Assembly (NCBI RefSeq): GCF_002105285.1
Contig: NZ_MUHR01000001.1
Location: forward strand, 124,001 to 188,000
Length of the DNA: 64,000 nucleotides
Reading direction: 5' to 3'
Source: Planktotalea arctica
Lineage (GTDB): Bacteria > Pseudomonadota > Alphaproteobacteria > Rhodobacterales > Rhodobacteraceae
Positions 46,993 through 56,305 of the stretch are shown here, piece by piece. The notes below the pieces were generated by a model that was given only the letters and a program-made list of their open reading frames with translations, did no database searches and was not told where the DNA came from. A program made the position numbers and the translations under genes. How positions within the stretch are numbered: the stretch's first letter is position 1; each line of letters opens with the position of its first letter.

Positions 46993-47898
46993 TCAGCCTG
47001 TGTAGCGCCCCAGAACATATCGGCTTACCATCAGGTCCAAATGGGCGCCTCCGCCGTTTTTGAAAAGTGTGATCTCGTCATTTGAGTGACGCTCGAAGCC
47101 ATCTTCTGAGTAATAATCCGCTATCAAATCGGACCGCTCGATCGCGCCGCTCTCAAGCGGGATTTGCACTTCGCCGATATGCCCGATGGTCGTATCGAAA
47201 CTGTCCACGAACACGCGCGCGCGCTGGAGAGCGACGTCATCTGCCTCGCGCATGTCTGGGCGGTATGCACCGATCAGATCGACGTGTTGACCCGATTGCA
47301 GCCATTCGCCCTTAATCACAGGAGTAGTGCTCATCGTGGCGCTGGTTATGATGTCAGCGTCGCGCACCGCCGCTTCCAAATCATTGGCAACCGTTGCCTC
47401 ACGATCTTGCGCAAACGCATCTGCGTTCGCACGGGTTCTGCTCCAGACGGTGAACTCAGCATCCCCGAAACCAGCGCTATAGGCATCATGCAAAGAGCGC
47501 GCGACGGTGCCGGAGCCGATGATCAAAACTTTGCGGCTCTCGGGGCGGGCTAGCCGCAAAGCGCCCAGCAAGCTATCGCCAGCGGTTTTCCATTTGGTGA
47601 TCAGATGAAAATCGATGATTGCTTCAAGCCGCCCGTGTGCGTCGTCAAACAAGGACACAGCGCCGTTGATCATCGGCACGCCCGCGCTCGGATTGCCAGG
47701 AAACACGGTGGCGCATTTGACGGCAAGGCCAAGCCCGTCGATCCACGCCGAGCGGTTCAAGAGCGTGTCCTTGCCGCGATAAAGGAAGGTATCGGCGATC
47801 TCCGCTTTGGGCAGTGTGTGCCCTTGTCTAAGCGCCTCTGTCAGCCCGATCCAATCGAGGTTCGCCTCGCCATCGTCAAAACCGATCTGAATACTCAT
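46993..47898 (-). CDS. Ornithine cyclodeaminase family protein
   Basis: 301 residues. KVLIIGSGTVARSLHDAYSAGF is the NAD-binding motif of the OCD/mu-crystallin family, with SATMSTTPVI and GAYRPDMREAD in the expected order. Members are ornithine cyclodeaminases, alanine dehydrogenases, ketimine reductases or tauropine-type enzymes; sequence alone does not choose. Last gene of a five-gene minus-strand cluster; its start overlaps the HAD stop (ATGA). Confidence 0.9.
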   Translation of the reverse strand: MSIQIGFDDGEANLDWIGLTEALRQGHTLPKAEIADTFLYRGKDTLLNRSAWIDGLGLAVKCATVFPGNPSAGVPMINGAVSLFDDAHGRLEAIIDFHLITKWKTAGDSLLGALRLARPESRKVLIIGSGTVARSLHDAYSAGFGDAEFTVWSRTRANADAFAQDREATVANDLEAAVRDADIITSATMSTTPVIKGEWLQSGQHVDLIGAYRPDMREADDVALQRARVFVDSFDTTIGHIGEVQIPLESGAIERSDLIADYYSEDGFERHSNDEITLFKNGGGAHLDLMVSRYVLGRYTG

Positions 47899-48515
47899 GT
47901 CGCGTCTTCCTCGCTCAGTAGCCCCGCCTTGACCAAGCGCTTGGCCCAGCCTTGCGGTCCCTCGAATAGATGGGTTTGCCAGCCGCGCGCCGCGGCGGCC
48001 TCGATGTTATCGGCCCGATCATCGGCAAAGAGCAAGCGTTCAGGCGCAACGTCGCAATCGGCCTCAAGCTGCGCATAGATACCCGCGCCGGGCTTGATCA
48101 CTTTCATATGGCCGGAAACGTAAGAGCGATCAAATTCGCTTAGAAAATCGTATTTGGTTTGGGCATAGGCGAAACTTTCGACGCCGAAATTGGTTAATGC
48201 GAAAACAGGCACGCCTTTCGATCGCAGTTGGCGCAGTAAGCGCACGGAAAGGGGGATTGCAGGGCTGGCCATTTCAATCCAATTGTCATGCCATTGGCGG
48301 ATTTCGCTACGAAAGTCTGGGTAGCGATCTGCCGTTTCATAGATCACATCCCGAAAATTCTCACCGCGATCAACACGGTCATTCATCGCATGCAAATCGA
48401 CGGTATCAAACATCACCCGGCGGCGTGCCTCGCCTATCACGCGGTCATAATAGCGCTCTGGCTGCCATTCGATCAGCACGTTGCCGATGTCGAAAACAAC
48501 AGCATCAACGCTCAT
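47895..48515 (-). CDS. HAD family hydrolase (YihX-like)
   Basis: 206 residues. The catalytic motif FDIGNVL (nucleophile Asp8) with the second Asp replaced by Gly is typical of YihX-like HAD-IA phosphatases; FADDRADN is motif III/IV and ALTNFG is motif II. YihX hydrolyses glucose-1-phosphate, so a sugar-phosphatase activity is possible here. Overlaps its neighbours at both ends by 4 bp. Confidence 0.92.
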   Translation of the reverse strand: MSVDAVVFDIGNVLIEWQPERYYDRVIGEARRRVMFDTVDLHAMNDRVDRGENFRDVIYETADRYPDFRSEIRQWHDNWIEMASPAIPLSVRLLRQLRSKGVPVFALTNFGVESFAYAQTKYDFLSEFDRSYVSGHMKVIKPGAGIYAQLEADCDVAPERLLFADDRADNIEAAAARGWQTHLFEGPQGWAKRLVKAGLLSEEDAT

Positions 48516-48970
48516 GCGCCTTTTCCTTTAGCAGCTCTTAATGCGCGTTCAAGCGAATCCAAGAAGCGGGATTTGTCTGCTTTAGAGAAGGGTTTCCCCC
48601 CGCCACCAGCACCCAGTGGATTTGCTTCGCGCAGGTCCGACATCAAATCACGCATCGCTAGCCTTTGCCCGATGTTGGCGGTCGTGAAACGATCTCCGTT
48701 GTGCTGCAACACTTCTGCGCCGGCCTCGACGCATTTTGCGGCTAAGGGGATGTCGCCTGTGACCACTACATCGCCCGGACCGCAGCGATCCGCGATCCAC
48801 ATGTCGGCCACGTCAGGGCCGGCATCGACGATGATATTCTCCACCAAAGGGTTGGGCGAGGGGCGCAAGCCACCATTCGAGACGACATACATCGTCGTGC
48901 CGTGGCGCGTTGCCACTTTCTCTGCCTCAGCCTTGACCGGGCAGGCATCGGCATCGAGGTAAACGCTCAC
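48512..48970 (-). CDS. YaiI/YqxD family protein (DUF188)
   Basis: 152 residues with a GTG start that overlaps the FghA stop (GTGA). [10 protein letters not shown] and the [10 protein letters not shown] block are family signatures, and the C-terminus is Gly/Lys-rich. The fold is PIN/nuclease-like, but the biological role of YaiI is unknown. Position inside the fghA cluster may hint at context but not at function. Confidence 0.92.
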   Translation of the reverse strand: MSVYLDADACPVKAEAEKVATRHGTTMYVVSNGGLRPSPNPLVENIIVDAGPDVADMWIADRCGPGDVVVTGDIPLAAKCVEAGAEVLQHNGDRFTTANIGQRLAMRDLMSDLREANPLGAGGGGKPFSKADKSRFLDSLERALRAAKGKGA

Positions 48971-49806
48971 GCGTAGAGCGCTTCGGCGTGGAACGTCACA
49001 TGATCTTCCATGAAGGTCGAGATGAAGAAATAGCTGTGATCATAACCGGGCTGCATGCGGAAATTCATGTTTTGGCGACGTTTCGCAGCGGCCTGTGCCA
49101 AGGTTTCGGGCTTGAGCAGATCGAGGAACTGATCCTTGGTGCCCGTGTCGATCAACATCGGCCCGTCAAATCCCTTTTCCTTCATCAAGAGCGCCGCGTC
49201 ATGCTTGGTCCATGTGCTTTCATCGCGGCCCAGATAAGCGCCAAGCTGCTTGCGGCCCCAATCCGAAGCGGTGGGATTGCAGATCGGCGCAAGCGCGGAA
49301 ACAGAGCGGAAACGCCCTTCAAGGTTCATCGCGAGCGTCAGCGCGCCGTGACCGCCCATGGAATGCCCCATGATGCCTTGGCGCTCCATATCCACCTCGA
49401 ATTGATCCTCGATCAGCGTGGGAAGTTCATCGGCGATATAGCTCCACATCTTGAAATGCGGTGCCCAAGGTGCCTCTGTCGCGTCGACGTAGAAACCAGC
49501 CCCTTGGCCCAGATCATAAGCCTCGTCATTGGCGACGCCCTCCCCGCGCGGGGAGGTGTCGGGGAAAACCATCGCGATGCCTTGCTCGGCGGCCCAGTTC
49601 TGCGCACCGGCTTTGACCATGGCATTTTCATGTGTGCAGGTCAGGCCAGAGAGGAACCAGAGCACGGGTACCGGGCCATGTTCGGCCTCGGCAGGCATGA
49701 ACAAACCGAAGGTCATATCGCCGCCGCAGACCTCGGAATTATGGGTGTAAACGCCTTGGGTGCCGCCAAAACAGGCATTCTCGGAAACGGGGGACATGGT
49801 GCTCAT
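48967..49806 (-). CDS. fghA: S-formylglutathione hydrolase
   Basis: 279 residues. The esterase nucleophile elbow is [10 protein letters not shown] (Ser149); the other triad members fall in DTGTKDQFL (Asp) and GYDHSYFF (His). It hydrolyses S-formylglutathione to formate and glutathione in formaldehyde detoxification. AGGAG precedes the ATG by 9 nt. The partner formaldehyde dehydrogenase gene is not in this window. Confidence 0.95.
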   Translation of the reverse strand: MSTMSPVSENACFGGTQGVYTHNSEVCGGDMTFGLFMPAEAEHGPVPVLWFLSGLTCTHENAMVKAGAQNWAAEQGIAMVFPDTSPRGEGVANDEAYDLGQGAGFYVDATEAPWAPHFKMWSYIADELPTLIEDQFEVDMERQGIMGHSMGGHGALTLAMNLEGRFRSVSALAPICNPTASDWGRKQLGAYLGRDESTWTKHDAALLMKEKGFDGPMLIDTGTKDQFLDLLKPETLAQAAAKRRQNMNFRMQPGYDHSYFFISTFMEDHVTFHAEALYA

Positions 49807-49819
49807 GGGGGCAGGCTCC

Positions 49820-50758
49820 TTAAAGGGGTTGAAATCCGCTGACCCAGCCGATCACCAAGGACACGGTGACAATGCTGATTGCGGTCGAAACGAGAATGGC
49901 GGCCGACACACGTTGCGGCGCTGCGCCGTAGTGCTGCGCAAGCATGTAGACATTTCCTGCCACTGGCAATGCGGCGGCGGCGATGATCACGCCTGCGGAA
50001 TAGGGATCGAGTGGGAACAGCCAGATTGCGGCCACCGCGACCAGTGCGGGATGCAGGACGAGTTTGCAAAACGAGAGCCACACGGCGACTTCGATCCGCT
50101 CAGTGGATTTACCAGCAAGCGATGCGCCGATCGCAAAGAGCGCGCCGGGCGTGGCGGCGGCGCCCAAAAGTGTGACGAACCCGTTGACAGGCGTGGGCAG
50201 GGCTACGCCCGTGGCGGACCACGACAGGCCTAGAACGATGGAAGCGATCATCGGATTTTTAACGAGTCCAATGCCGATAGTCTTGAAAACCGCAGGCTCG
50301 AAGCGGCCGTCTTTTGCGATGGACATCAAGATGACGATCAGGCTGGAAAAGACCACAAGATCAATCGCCAGCACCAGCATGACAGGGCCGATTGCCTGCT
50401 CTCCGAGCAGCAGCACCAACATGGGCACGCCCAAAAAGCCGGTATTGCCGATAGCGGCGCATTGCGCTTCGATGGCGGTGGTCTTGATGCCTTGATTGCG
50501 CAGCAGCGCGACGATGGTAGCGATGCCATAGACAAAGGCCGTGCCCCACAGATAAGCGGCCACCAAACGCCCGTCCCAGATATCCGCCAAGGACAGGTTC
50601 GCGGAAAAACGGAATAGCATTGCCGATAGCGCGAAGTAGAAGACGAATTTCGTTAGATAGGCTGTCGCTTCGGGGGTGAAAAATCCCGTGCGTCCCGCGC
50701 CGTAGCCCAGAGCAATGACCGCGAAGAACGGCAGCGTTTGAAGGAAGATATCCAGCAT
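49820..50758 (-). CDS. AEC family transporter (auxin efflux carrier-type)
   Basis: 312 residues with ten hydrophobic segments in two inverted halves. The start MLDIFLQTLPFFAVIALGYGAGRTGFF and the later GNTGFLGVPM are AEC family features. Substrates in bacteria include malonate or other small acids; not assignable here. First gene of the cluster leading to fghA, which starts 13 bp downstream. Confidence 0.9.
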   Translation of the reverse strand: MLDIFLQTLPFFAVIALGYGAGRTGFFTPEATAYLTKFVFYFALSAMLFRFSANLSLADIWDGRLVAAYLWGTAFVYGIATIVALLRNQGIKTTAIEAQCAAIGNTGFLGVPMLVLLLGEQAIGPVMLVLAIDLVVFSSLIVILMSIAKDGRFEPAVFKTIGIGLVKNPMIASIVLGLSWSATGVALPTPVNGFVTLLGAAATPGALFAIGASLAGKSTERIEVAVWLSFCKLVLHPALVAVAAIWLFPLDPYSAGVIIAAAALPVAGNVYMLAQHYGAAPQRVSAAILVSTAISIVTVSLVIGWVSGFQPL

Positions 50759-50831
50759 CGCACATAGGGGTAGCGCGGCGGGATCGGCTGGGCAAGGCGC
50801 AAGCGTGCTTTATAAAAGCGAAATTGCGCAC

Positions 50832-51806
50832 CTAGCCGCTACCGATCAACACGCCCGCGGCAAGGACCAAAGCGCCGCCCAGAACAACCTGAAACGCAGC
50901 GCGAAAGAACGGCGTTTCCATGTATTTGTTCTGAATCCATGCGATTGCCCATAACTCGATGAAAACGACGATGATGGCGATCACCGTGGCGGTCCAGAAA
51001 TCGGTGATGAGATAGGGCAGCGCGTGGCCAAGGCCGCCCACAGTGGTCATCACGCCCGATGAAATGCCCCGTTTGATCGGCGATCCACGCCCGGACAATT
51101 GCCCGTCATCGCTGGCTGCTTCTGTAAAGCCCATCGAAATGCCTGCGCCGACAGAGGCGGCGACTCCGACGAGAAAGGTTGTCCAGGTGTTCTGCGTGGC
51201 GAACGCCGTCGCAAAGATTGGAGCGAGCGTCGAAACCGAGCCGTCCATGAGGCCCGCAAGTCCGGGCTGTATCCAAGTGAGCAGGAACTGGCGTTTCGCT
51301 GCGCGCTCCTCACTTGCCTCTGTGTCATCGTCGAGGTGCTTTTCCTCAAGCTCTTGGGCATAGGTTTGATGTCCCGCTTCGGCGGCAGCCAGATCACCCA
51401 GAAGTTTGCGCGTGGAGGCATCGGTGCAGCGCTTGGCGGCTTCGAGATAGAACCGCTCGGCGTCGCGCTCCATGTTTTCCGCTTCAAGGCGAATCCGCTC
51501 GAGCGTGAGGTTCTTCACCAGCCAGACGGGGCGGCGTGCGTAATAGCCAGCAACATGTTCGCGGCGGATCAGCGGGATCACATCGCCGAAACGGTTGCGG
51601 TGCAATTCGATCAGGCGTTGACGGTGACCGTCCTCTTCAACCGCCATTTCGTCAAAAACGACGGCGCTGGCTGGAAAATCCTTACGCAGAATTTCCGCGT
51701 AGGAGCGGTAGATGCGTGCGTCGTCCTCTTCGGAGGAAATGGCGAGGGCAAGGATGTCTTGCTCTGACAGATCGCGGAACCGGCGGCGTTGATATAAAAA
51801 GCGCAT
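50832..51806 (-). CDS. mbfA: Iron exporter MbfA (ferritin-like + VIT1/CCC1 membrane domain)
   Basis: 324 residues. The N-terminal about 160 residues form a ferritin-like four-helix domain with iron ligands in EEDDARIYRS, EMAVEEDGHRQR, ENMERDAERF and AAAEAGHQTY. The C-terminal about 160 residues have the VIT1/CCC1 membrane helices (GLMDGSVSTLAPIFA at the start). This is the erythrin-VIT architecture of MbfA, which exports iron and protects against iron and peroxide stress in alphaproteobacteria. Its promoter carries a perfect Irr-type palindrome (51819-51839), fitting repression when iron is low. Confidence 0.93.
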   Translation of the reverse strand: MRFLYQRRRFRDLSEQDILALAISSEEDDARIYRSYAEILRKDFPASAVVFDEMAVEEDGHRQRLIELHRNRFGDVIPLIRREHVAGYYARRPVWLVKNLTLERIRLEAENMERDAERFYLEAAKRCTDASTRKLLGDLAAAEAGHQTYAQELEEKHLDDDTEASEERAAKRQFLLTWIQPGLAGLMDGSVSTLAPIFATAFATQNTWTTFLVGVAASVGAGISMGFTEAASDDGQLSGRGSPIKRGISSGVMTTVGGLGHALPYLITDFWTATVIAIIVVFIELWAIAWIQNKYMETPFFRAAFQVVLGGALVLAAGVLIGSG

Positions 51807-51818
51807 ATGAGAGTCACC

Positions 51819-51841
51819 TATTTAGAACAATTCTAAATATA
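51819..51841. promoter_or_regulatory. Irr box (ICE-type palindrome) in the mbfA promoter
   Basis: TTTAGAACAATTCTAAA (51821-51837), extended by TA on each side to a 21-bp perfect palindrome (51819-51839), lies 13 bp upstream of the mbfA ATG. On the minus strand TTGCCC, a 17-bp spacer and TATATT (51841-51836) make a promoter, so the box covers the -10 and the start site. Confidence 0.8.
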
Positions 51842-51919
51842 GAAACTCTTGCCTGGAAGGGCAAGGTGGCTTGCTTCGCCTGTGCCACAAACGCTAGCAT
51901 TGATCGATCTCAGGAGCGC

Positions 51920-52552
51920 ATGATGAACTTGCAAAATACCAACATTCGCAAAGGGCGAAAATTCGATCAGGCGTTGCAAGGCGCGCGCGAGGTGTTTCTG
52001 GCCGAAGGCTTCGATGCGGCGAATATGGATCACGTCGCTAAGGCGAGCGGCGTGTCGAAAGCCACGCTTTATAGCTATTTCCCCGATAAAGAGAGCCTGT
52101 TTATCGTCGTTGTTCAAAGCGAATGCGCGCTGCAAGCAGATCTGGCGATGCAGCAAATCGATCAGGGTGCGAAGCCTGCGGTCGTGCTGCGCGGTGCAGC
52201 GCGGCATCTGCTCGGCTTTATGACGTCGGATTTCGGTCAGCGCATGTTTCGCATGTGCATCAGCGAGGCAGAGCGGTTTCCCGAGCTTGGAGAGGCCTTC
52301 TACGAAAGTGGCCCGCTTGTGGTACGTCAAAAACTTAGCGAATATTTGGAAGCGGCTACAGCGCGCGGCGAGTTGGATATTGCCGATGTGACAATGGCTG
52401 CAGATCAGTTCGCCGAGTTGTGCAAAGCCGACGTTTTTGCGAAAATTCTATTCGGCGTGCAAACGAGCTTTGCGGCGGAGGAGCTAAGCCGCGTCATCGA
52501 TGCCGCCGTTTCGACCTTTCTGGCGCGCTACGGCGTTAACGGCGCAGCGTAA
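51920..52552 (+). CDS. TetR family transcriptional regulator
   Basis: 210 residues from the ATG at 51920; 51923 is an equally good start with better spacing from CAGGAG. The N-terminal HTH is MDHVAKASGVSKATLYSYFPDKESLF, followed by an all-helical ligand domain. Divergent from mbfA across 113 bp, which makes mbfA or the regulator itself a likely target. The 3' end overlaps a small opposite-strand gene by 25 bp. Confidence 0.93.
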   Translation: MMNLQNTNIRKGRKFDQALQGAREVFLAEGFDAANMDHVAKASGVSKATLYSYFPDKESLFIVVVQSECALQADLAMQQIDQGAKPAVVLRGAARHLLGFMTSDFGQRMFRMCISEAERFPELGEAFYESGPLVVRQKLSEYLEAATARGELDIADVTMAADQFAELCKADVFAKILFGVQTSFAAEELSRVIDAAVSTFLARYGVNGAA

Positions 52553-52749
52553 AGCGCAGGCATCGGCGTGACGTCCACGCCGTGCGGCATGGTCGTCAAC
52601 ATGCGTCCGCGCGGTGTGTCGCGGTAATTGTAGCCAAGCCGCACCAGCCGCTGTTGCAAATCCGTACCGCAGGTCGCGTGCTGCAATTCGGGACCGATCA
52701 GCGCCAAGGCCTGACGCGCGATGATGGAGTTTGAAAAATGATAGATCAT
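52528..52749 (-). CDS. Small hypothetical protein
   Basis: 73 residues from the ATG at 52749 (start MIYHFSNSIIARQALALIG), with AGGCAGG upstream. No recognised domain; slightly hydrophobic at the N-terminus. It overlaps the TetR 3' end by 25 bp on the opposite strand. The clean ribosome site and coding-like codon use support it, but it remains a prediction. Confidence 0.6.
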   Translation of the reverse strand: MIYHFSNSIIARQALALIGPELQHATCGTDLQQRLVRLGYNYRDTPRGRMLTTMPHGVDVTPMPALYAAPLTP

Positions 52750-52883
52750 AGCCTGCCTTTCAATCGGGTTGGTTTGGCTTACGCTGGACCCTGAATATGG
52801 CAAAGTCTGTCCCGAAACGGGGCATTATCATGCCAAAGGGAAACGCTTAGGCACTCGTCTATCAGTCGAAACTTTAGAAAGGA

Positions 52884-54059
52884 TTAAAGCCCGGCGTCCG
52901 CTGCGATCTGCTTGCGCGATTTGCGCGCGCGCTCTGTTGCGGATTTCAGTTGGCCGCAAGCTGCCATAATATCCTCGCCGCGCGGTTTGCGAATGGGCGA
53001 CGCATAGCCGGCCTTGTAGATAATATCGGCAAAGCGGTGGATGCGATTACCGGACGAGCGTTTATAAGGTGCGCCGGGCCATTCGTTAAAGGGGATCAGA
53101 TTGATTTTTGCGGGGATGCCTTCGATCAGTTTCACGAGGCGGTGCGCATCTTCTTCACTATCGTTCACGCCGTCCAGCATCACGTATTCAAAGGTGATGC
53201 GTTCTGAATTGGACACGCGTGGGTAGGCGCGCAGGGCCTCAACGAGAACTTCGATATTCCAGCGTTTGTTGATTGGAACCAGTTTGTCGCGCACCTCGTC
53301 GGTGGTCGCGTGAAAACTGATCGCAAGTTGGCAGCCGATTTCCTGTGCCGTGCGCGCAATTTCCGGCACAACGCCAGACGTGGATAGCGTGATGCGGCGG
53401 CGCGAAAGCTGGATGCCCTCGGGGTCCATTGCGATCTTCATCGCATCGCGCACGTTCTCGAAATTATAGAGTGGTTCGCCCATGCCCATGAGCACGATAT
53501 TGCTCAAAAGGCGGGTTTCATCCTTGGGTGCGCCTTGCTCTGGCCACTCGTCAAGGTCGTCGCGTGCGATCATGACTTGGCCGATAATCTCGCCTGCGGT
53601 CAGGTTGCGCACCAGTTTTTGTGTGCCTGTGTGGCAGAAGGAGCAGGTCAATGTGCAGCCGACTTGGGACGAGACGCAAAGCGTGCCGCGTCCCTCTTCG
53701 GGAATATACACCACCTCAACCTCATGGCCGCCCGCGATCTTCACGAGGTACTTGCGCGTGCCGTCTTCGGAGACTTGACGCGTCACGACTTCGGGCACGG
53801 CGATCACGAATTTCTCAGCTAATTCAAGGCGGAAAGCCTTGGAGAGGTTGGTCATCTCCTCAAAGTCGCGCTTGCCCCACTGATAGATCCACTGCCAAAT
53901 CTGGCCGACGCGCATCTTGGCCTGCTTTTCCGGCGTTCCGGCGTCGATCAAGGCCAGACGCATGCCCTCTCGGGTCAAACCGACGAGGTTGGTCAAGCCT
54001 TCCGGCATTTTGCGCGGAATGGTAAGAAAATCTTGCGCGATCGGAGCAGATGCCGTCAT
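52884..54059 (-). CDS. rlmN: Dual-specificity RNA methyltransferase RlmN
   Basis: 391 residues. The radical-SAM cluster motif is C-x3-C-x2-C (Cys135, Cys139, Cys142); the methyl-carrying Cys is in the C-terminal AACGQL motif. It methylates A2503 of 23S rRNA and A37 of some tRNAs. Alone on the minus strand; no clear operon partner. Confidence 0.97.
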   Translation of the reverse strand: MTASAPIAQDFLTIPRKMPEGLTNLVGLTREGMRLALIDAGTPEKQAKMRVGQIWQWIYQWGKRDFEEMTNLSKAFRLELAEKFVIAVPEVVTRQVSEDGTRKYLVKIAGGHEVEVVYIPEEGRGTLCVSSQVGCTLTCSFCHTGTQKLVRNLTAGEIIGQVMIARDDLDEWPEQGAPKDETRLLSNIVLMGMGEPLYNFENVRDAMKIAMDPEGIQLSRRRITLSTSGVVPEIARTAQEIGCQLAISFHATTDEVRDKLVPINKRWNIEVLVEALRAYPRVSNSERITFEYVMLDGVNDSEEDAHRLVKLIEGIPAKINLIPFNEWPGAPYKRSSGNRIHRFADIIYKAGYASPIRKPRGEDIMAACGQLKSATERARKSRKQIAADAGL

Positions 54060-54109
54060 GGGTTTACGCCTTTAAGTGGGTTGGCTTGCCTATACACCGG
54101 ATTCGCCCG

Positions 54110-54143
54110 AAATTGAAAGACGCCGCACCATCCAGTGCGACGT
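54110..54143 (-). terminator. Terminator after the IalB-family gene
   Basis: On the plus strand ACGCCGCAC (54120-54128) faces GTGCGACGT (54135-54143) with one G-T wobble. On the minus strand the stem is followed by CTTTCAATTT. Confidence 0.6.
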
Positions 54144-54168
54144 TCTGCAAATCAGGAAAGGGCAGTGC

Positions 54169-54696
54169 TTACTGGCAGCGCTTCTCGGATTCTTCGACGG
54201 AGGCGGTGAACCCCAGCAACGAGAAGGTGTCCTTCGTCTCTGTGCCGCGTCCGGAGCGAGCGGTCAGAACGGCGCTGCTGCCGCGCTTCATCGCTGTGAT
54301 GATCTTGGCATCATCGGCGGACGTTGCGGGCCAAGCCCATTCGCCGTCTGTGAATAGTTCAAATTCTGCACCGTTCACATTCATGTTGACGGTCGATCCG
54401 CTGGCAAAGGGATAGCCGCCGGTGAATGTCACTTGCCCAGACACGCCAGAGTCGGGGCGATTGAAGACAAAGAGCAGAATATCCCCGCGGCGCACCGCCA
54501 CGACGCGTCCACCGCGTGTGTTGACGGTTTCCTTGGGTGAGGACACGCTCCAGCATTCCTTGGGGCTAGCTTCAACAAAAACGCTCCAATCCGTGTTCGC
54601 GCCGACGCGATTTGTGCTCGGTGTCTGAGCAAAGGCAGTACTAGCCGCAAAGGTCAACGCTGCCGCAAACCCTATGCGCGTGATCCATGAATTCAT
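54169..54696 (-). CDS. Invasion associated locus B (IalB) family protein
   Basis: 175 residues. A signal peptide (about residues 1-23, cut near AFA-QT) precedes a beta-rich domain with WSVFVEASPKECWSVSSPKE and a C-terminal Cys (KRCQ). The family is named after a Bartonella invasion locus but is widespread in free-living alphaproteobacteria. Periplasmic; function outside Bartonella unknown. Confidence 0.92.
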   Translation of the reverse strand: MNSWITRIGFAAALTFAASTAFAQTPSTNRVGANTDWSVFVEASPKECWSVSSPKETVNTRGGRVVAVRRGDILLFVFNRPDSGVSGQVTFTGGYPFASGSTVNMNVNGAEFELFTDGEWAWPATSADDAKIITAMKRGSSAVLTARSGRGTETKDTFSLLGFTASVEESEKRCQ

Positions 54697-54822
54697 CTGT
54701 CCAGCCTCCAGCTGTCCTTAGCCTCAATCTCGGTCCGTGCGCATATGTCTGTAACCGACTGTTCTCGCGCGCGGCATTTTCTTCTCGACAAAACCACACT
54801 AGCCTGAAATCCACCACAGGTG

Positions 54823-54843
54823 AATGCCCGCTTGGCATTTTTT
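54823..54843 (+). terminator. Short hairpin with T-tract ahead of the asparaginase gene
   Basis: AATGCC (54823-54828), loop CGCTT, GGCATT (54834-54839), then TTTT. It lies 26 bp upstream of the asparaginase start, on the same strand. The stem is only 6 bp; it may be an attenuator-like element or chance. Confidence 0.35.
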
Positions 54844-54868
54844 CGCCGTTCAAATTTAGGAGAGCAGT

Positions 54869-55867
54869 ATGACCGGACCCGTCCCTTTGGCTGAAATCTG
54901 GCGTGGAGAGTTTCTGGAAAGTCTGCATTTGGGTCATGCGGTCATTTGCGATGGCGCTGGCCAGATCGTGCAGGCCTGGGGCAATCCTGATCAAGTGGTG
55001 TTGCCGCGTTCCTCCTCCAAGATGTTGCAAGCGCTTCCCTTGATCACTTCGGGAGCCGCAGACGCGGCGGGCCTTGGCACCGAACAATTGGCCTTGGCTT
55101 GTGCGTCGCACCAAGGCGCAGCGATTCACACGCAGCGTGTGACGCGGTGGCTGGATGATCTGGGCCTTGGCGAGAGCGATCTGCGCTGCGGTCCGCAATT
55201 GCCTGACGATTTGCCGGCAAGGATGCAGATGATCAAGACCGACACCAGCCCGTGCCAGATTCACAATAATTGCTCTGGCAAACATGCAGGGTTCCTGACG
55301 TTGGGCAAACATTTGAAGGCGGGGCCGGAGTACATTGATCCGTCTCATGCTGTGCAAAAGGCCTGCCTTGACGCTTTTGAGGATGCCACGCAACTGACTT
55401 CCCCGGGCTATGGGATCGATGGCTGCTCTGCCCCCAATTACGCAACGACACTGCATGGAATGGCGCGCGCGATGGGGTTTTTCGCCTCTGCTCACACGCG
55501 CTCCGACAGTGTCAGCACGGCGGCGGTGCGCCTGCGCGAGGCGATGGCGCTGCATCCTGAATTGGTGGCCGGCGAAACCCGCGCCTGCACGGAATTGATG
55601 CGCGCGATGAACCATAAGGTCGCGATCAAGACTGGTGCGGAGGCATTCTTTGTCGCGATCGTTCCCGAAAAGCAGATGGGCATCGCGCTCAAGGTTGCGG
55701 ATGGCACGACGCGCGGCGCGGAATGCGCGATCGCGGCCCTTTTAGTGCGCCTTGGTGTTCTAGACGCGGATCATCCCACGACGCTGAAACGCATGAACGC
55801 CCCGATCATCAATCGGTGTGGGACGCTCACGGGGTATATCCGGCCCGCACGCGGCCTTGTGGCTTAA
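54869..55867 (+). CDS. Asparaginase (bacterial thermolabile/type III-like family)
   Basis: 332 residues. The start MTGPVPLAEIWRG and blocks LPRSSSKMLQALP, CASHQGAAIH, NNCSGKHAGFL and KTGAEAFFVAIVP match the asparaginase family found in rhizobia and roseobacters, which is unrelated to E. coli type I/II enzymes. The conserved Ser-Lys and Cys-Ser-Gly-Lys elements are present. It hydrolyses L-asparagine to aspartate and ammonia. AGGAGA precedes the ATG. No ammonium or asparagine transport genes adjoin. Confidence 0.9.
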   Translation: MTGPVPLAEIWRGEFLESLHLGHAVICDGAGQIVQAWGNPDQVVLPRSSSKMLQALPLITSGAADAAGLGTEQLALACASHQGAAIHTQRVTRWLDDLGLGESDLRCGPQLPDDLPARMQMIKTDTSPCQIHNNCSGKHAGFLTLGKHLKAGPEYIDPSHAVQKACLDAFEDATQLTSPGYGIDGCSAPNYATTLHGMARAMGFFASAHTRSDSVSTAAVRLREAMALHPELVAGETRACTELMRAMNHKVAIKTGAEAFFVAIVPEKQMGIALKVADGTTRGAECAIAALLVRLGVLDADHPTTLKRMNAPIINRCGTLTGYIRPARGLVA

Positions 55868-56280
55868 GCGCTTGTCGCAGCGCTGAGCGCGGCGTCCATC
55901 AGTTTCTTGATGCTGCGCTCGGAAGTATCTGCGACGATGCGGCCGATCTCTTCCTTGCCCTTTAGAACGACAAGCGTCGAGCGGCGCGGTATCTTCATGC
56001 GCTCCGCCATTTGCGACGTGCCGTAGGTGTCCCAATCGACGTTGATGAAGGTGATGTTTTCGTCGTAGGCGGGGTTTTGTTGCTTGAGGCTTGTCAACAC
56101 GCGTTCCTGCGCACGGCAGGTGCCACACCAGCTTGCCTTGAAATCCAGAAACACGGTGTCGCCCGCCTCGATACGTTCCTTGAGCAGGCCCGGCGTGTAA
56201 TCGAGTGGCGCTGCAAAGGCTGGCAATGCTGGCAACGCCAGTGTGGCTGCGCCGGATAGGATCATAGTTCTGCGGTTCAT
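55864..56280 (-). CDS. Exported thioredoxin-fold protein with CGTC active site
   Basis: 138 residues from the ATG at 56280; AAGGGAG lies 8 nt upstream, and the longer reading enters the CcdA gene. An N-terminal signal with an Arg pair (MNRRTMILSGAATLALPALPAFA) suggests Tat or Sec export. The active site is SWCGTCRAQE. It probably receives electrons from the neighbouring CcdA protein and reduces periplasmic disulfides or c-type cytochrome apoproteins. 25 bp downstream of ccdA on the same strand. Confidence 0.92.
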   Translation of the reverse strand: MNRRTMILSGAATLALPALPAFAAPLDYTPGLLKERIEAGDTVFLDFKASWCGTCRAQERVLTSLKQQNPAYDENITFINVDWDTYGTSQMAERMKIPRRSTLVVLKGKEEIGRIVADTSERSIKKLMDAALSAATSA

Positions 56281-56305
56281 GTGTAAGCTCCCTTGAAGGT
56301 TGGAC

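Noticed and set aside
52769-52969. 66-residue plus-strand frame before rlmN
   Set aside because: It runs into the antisense of the rlmN 3' end, has no ribosome site and no recognised motif.
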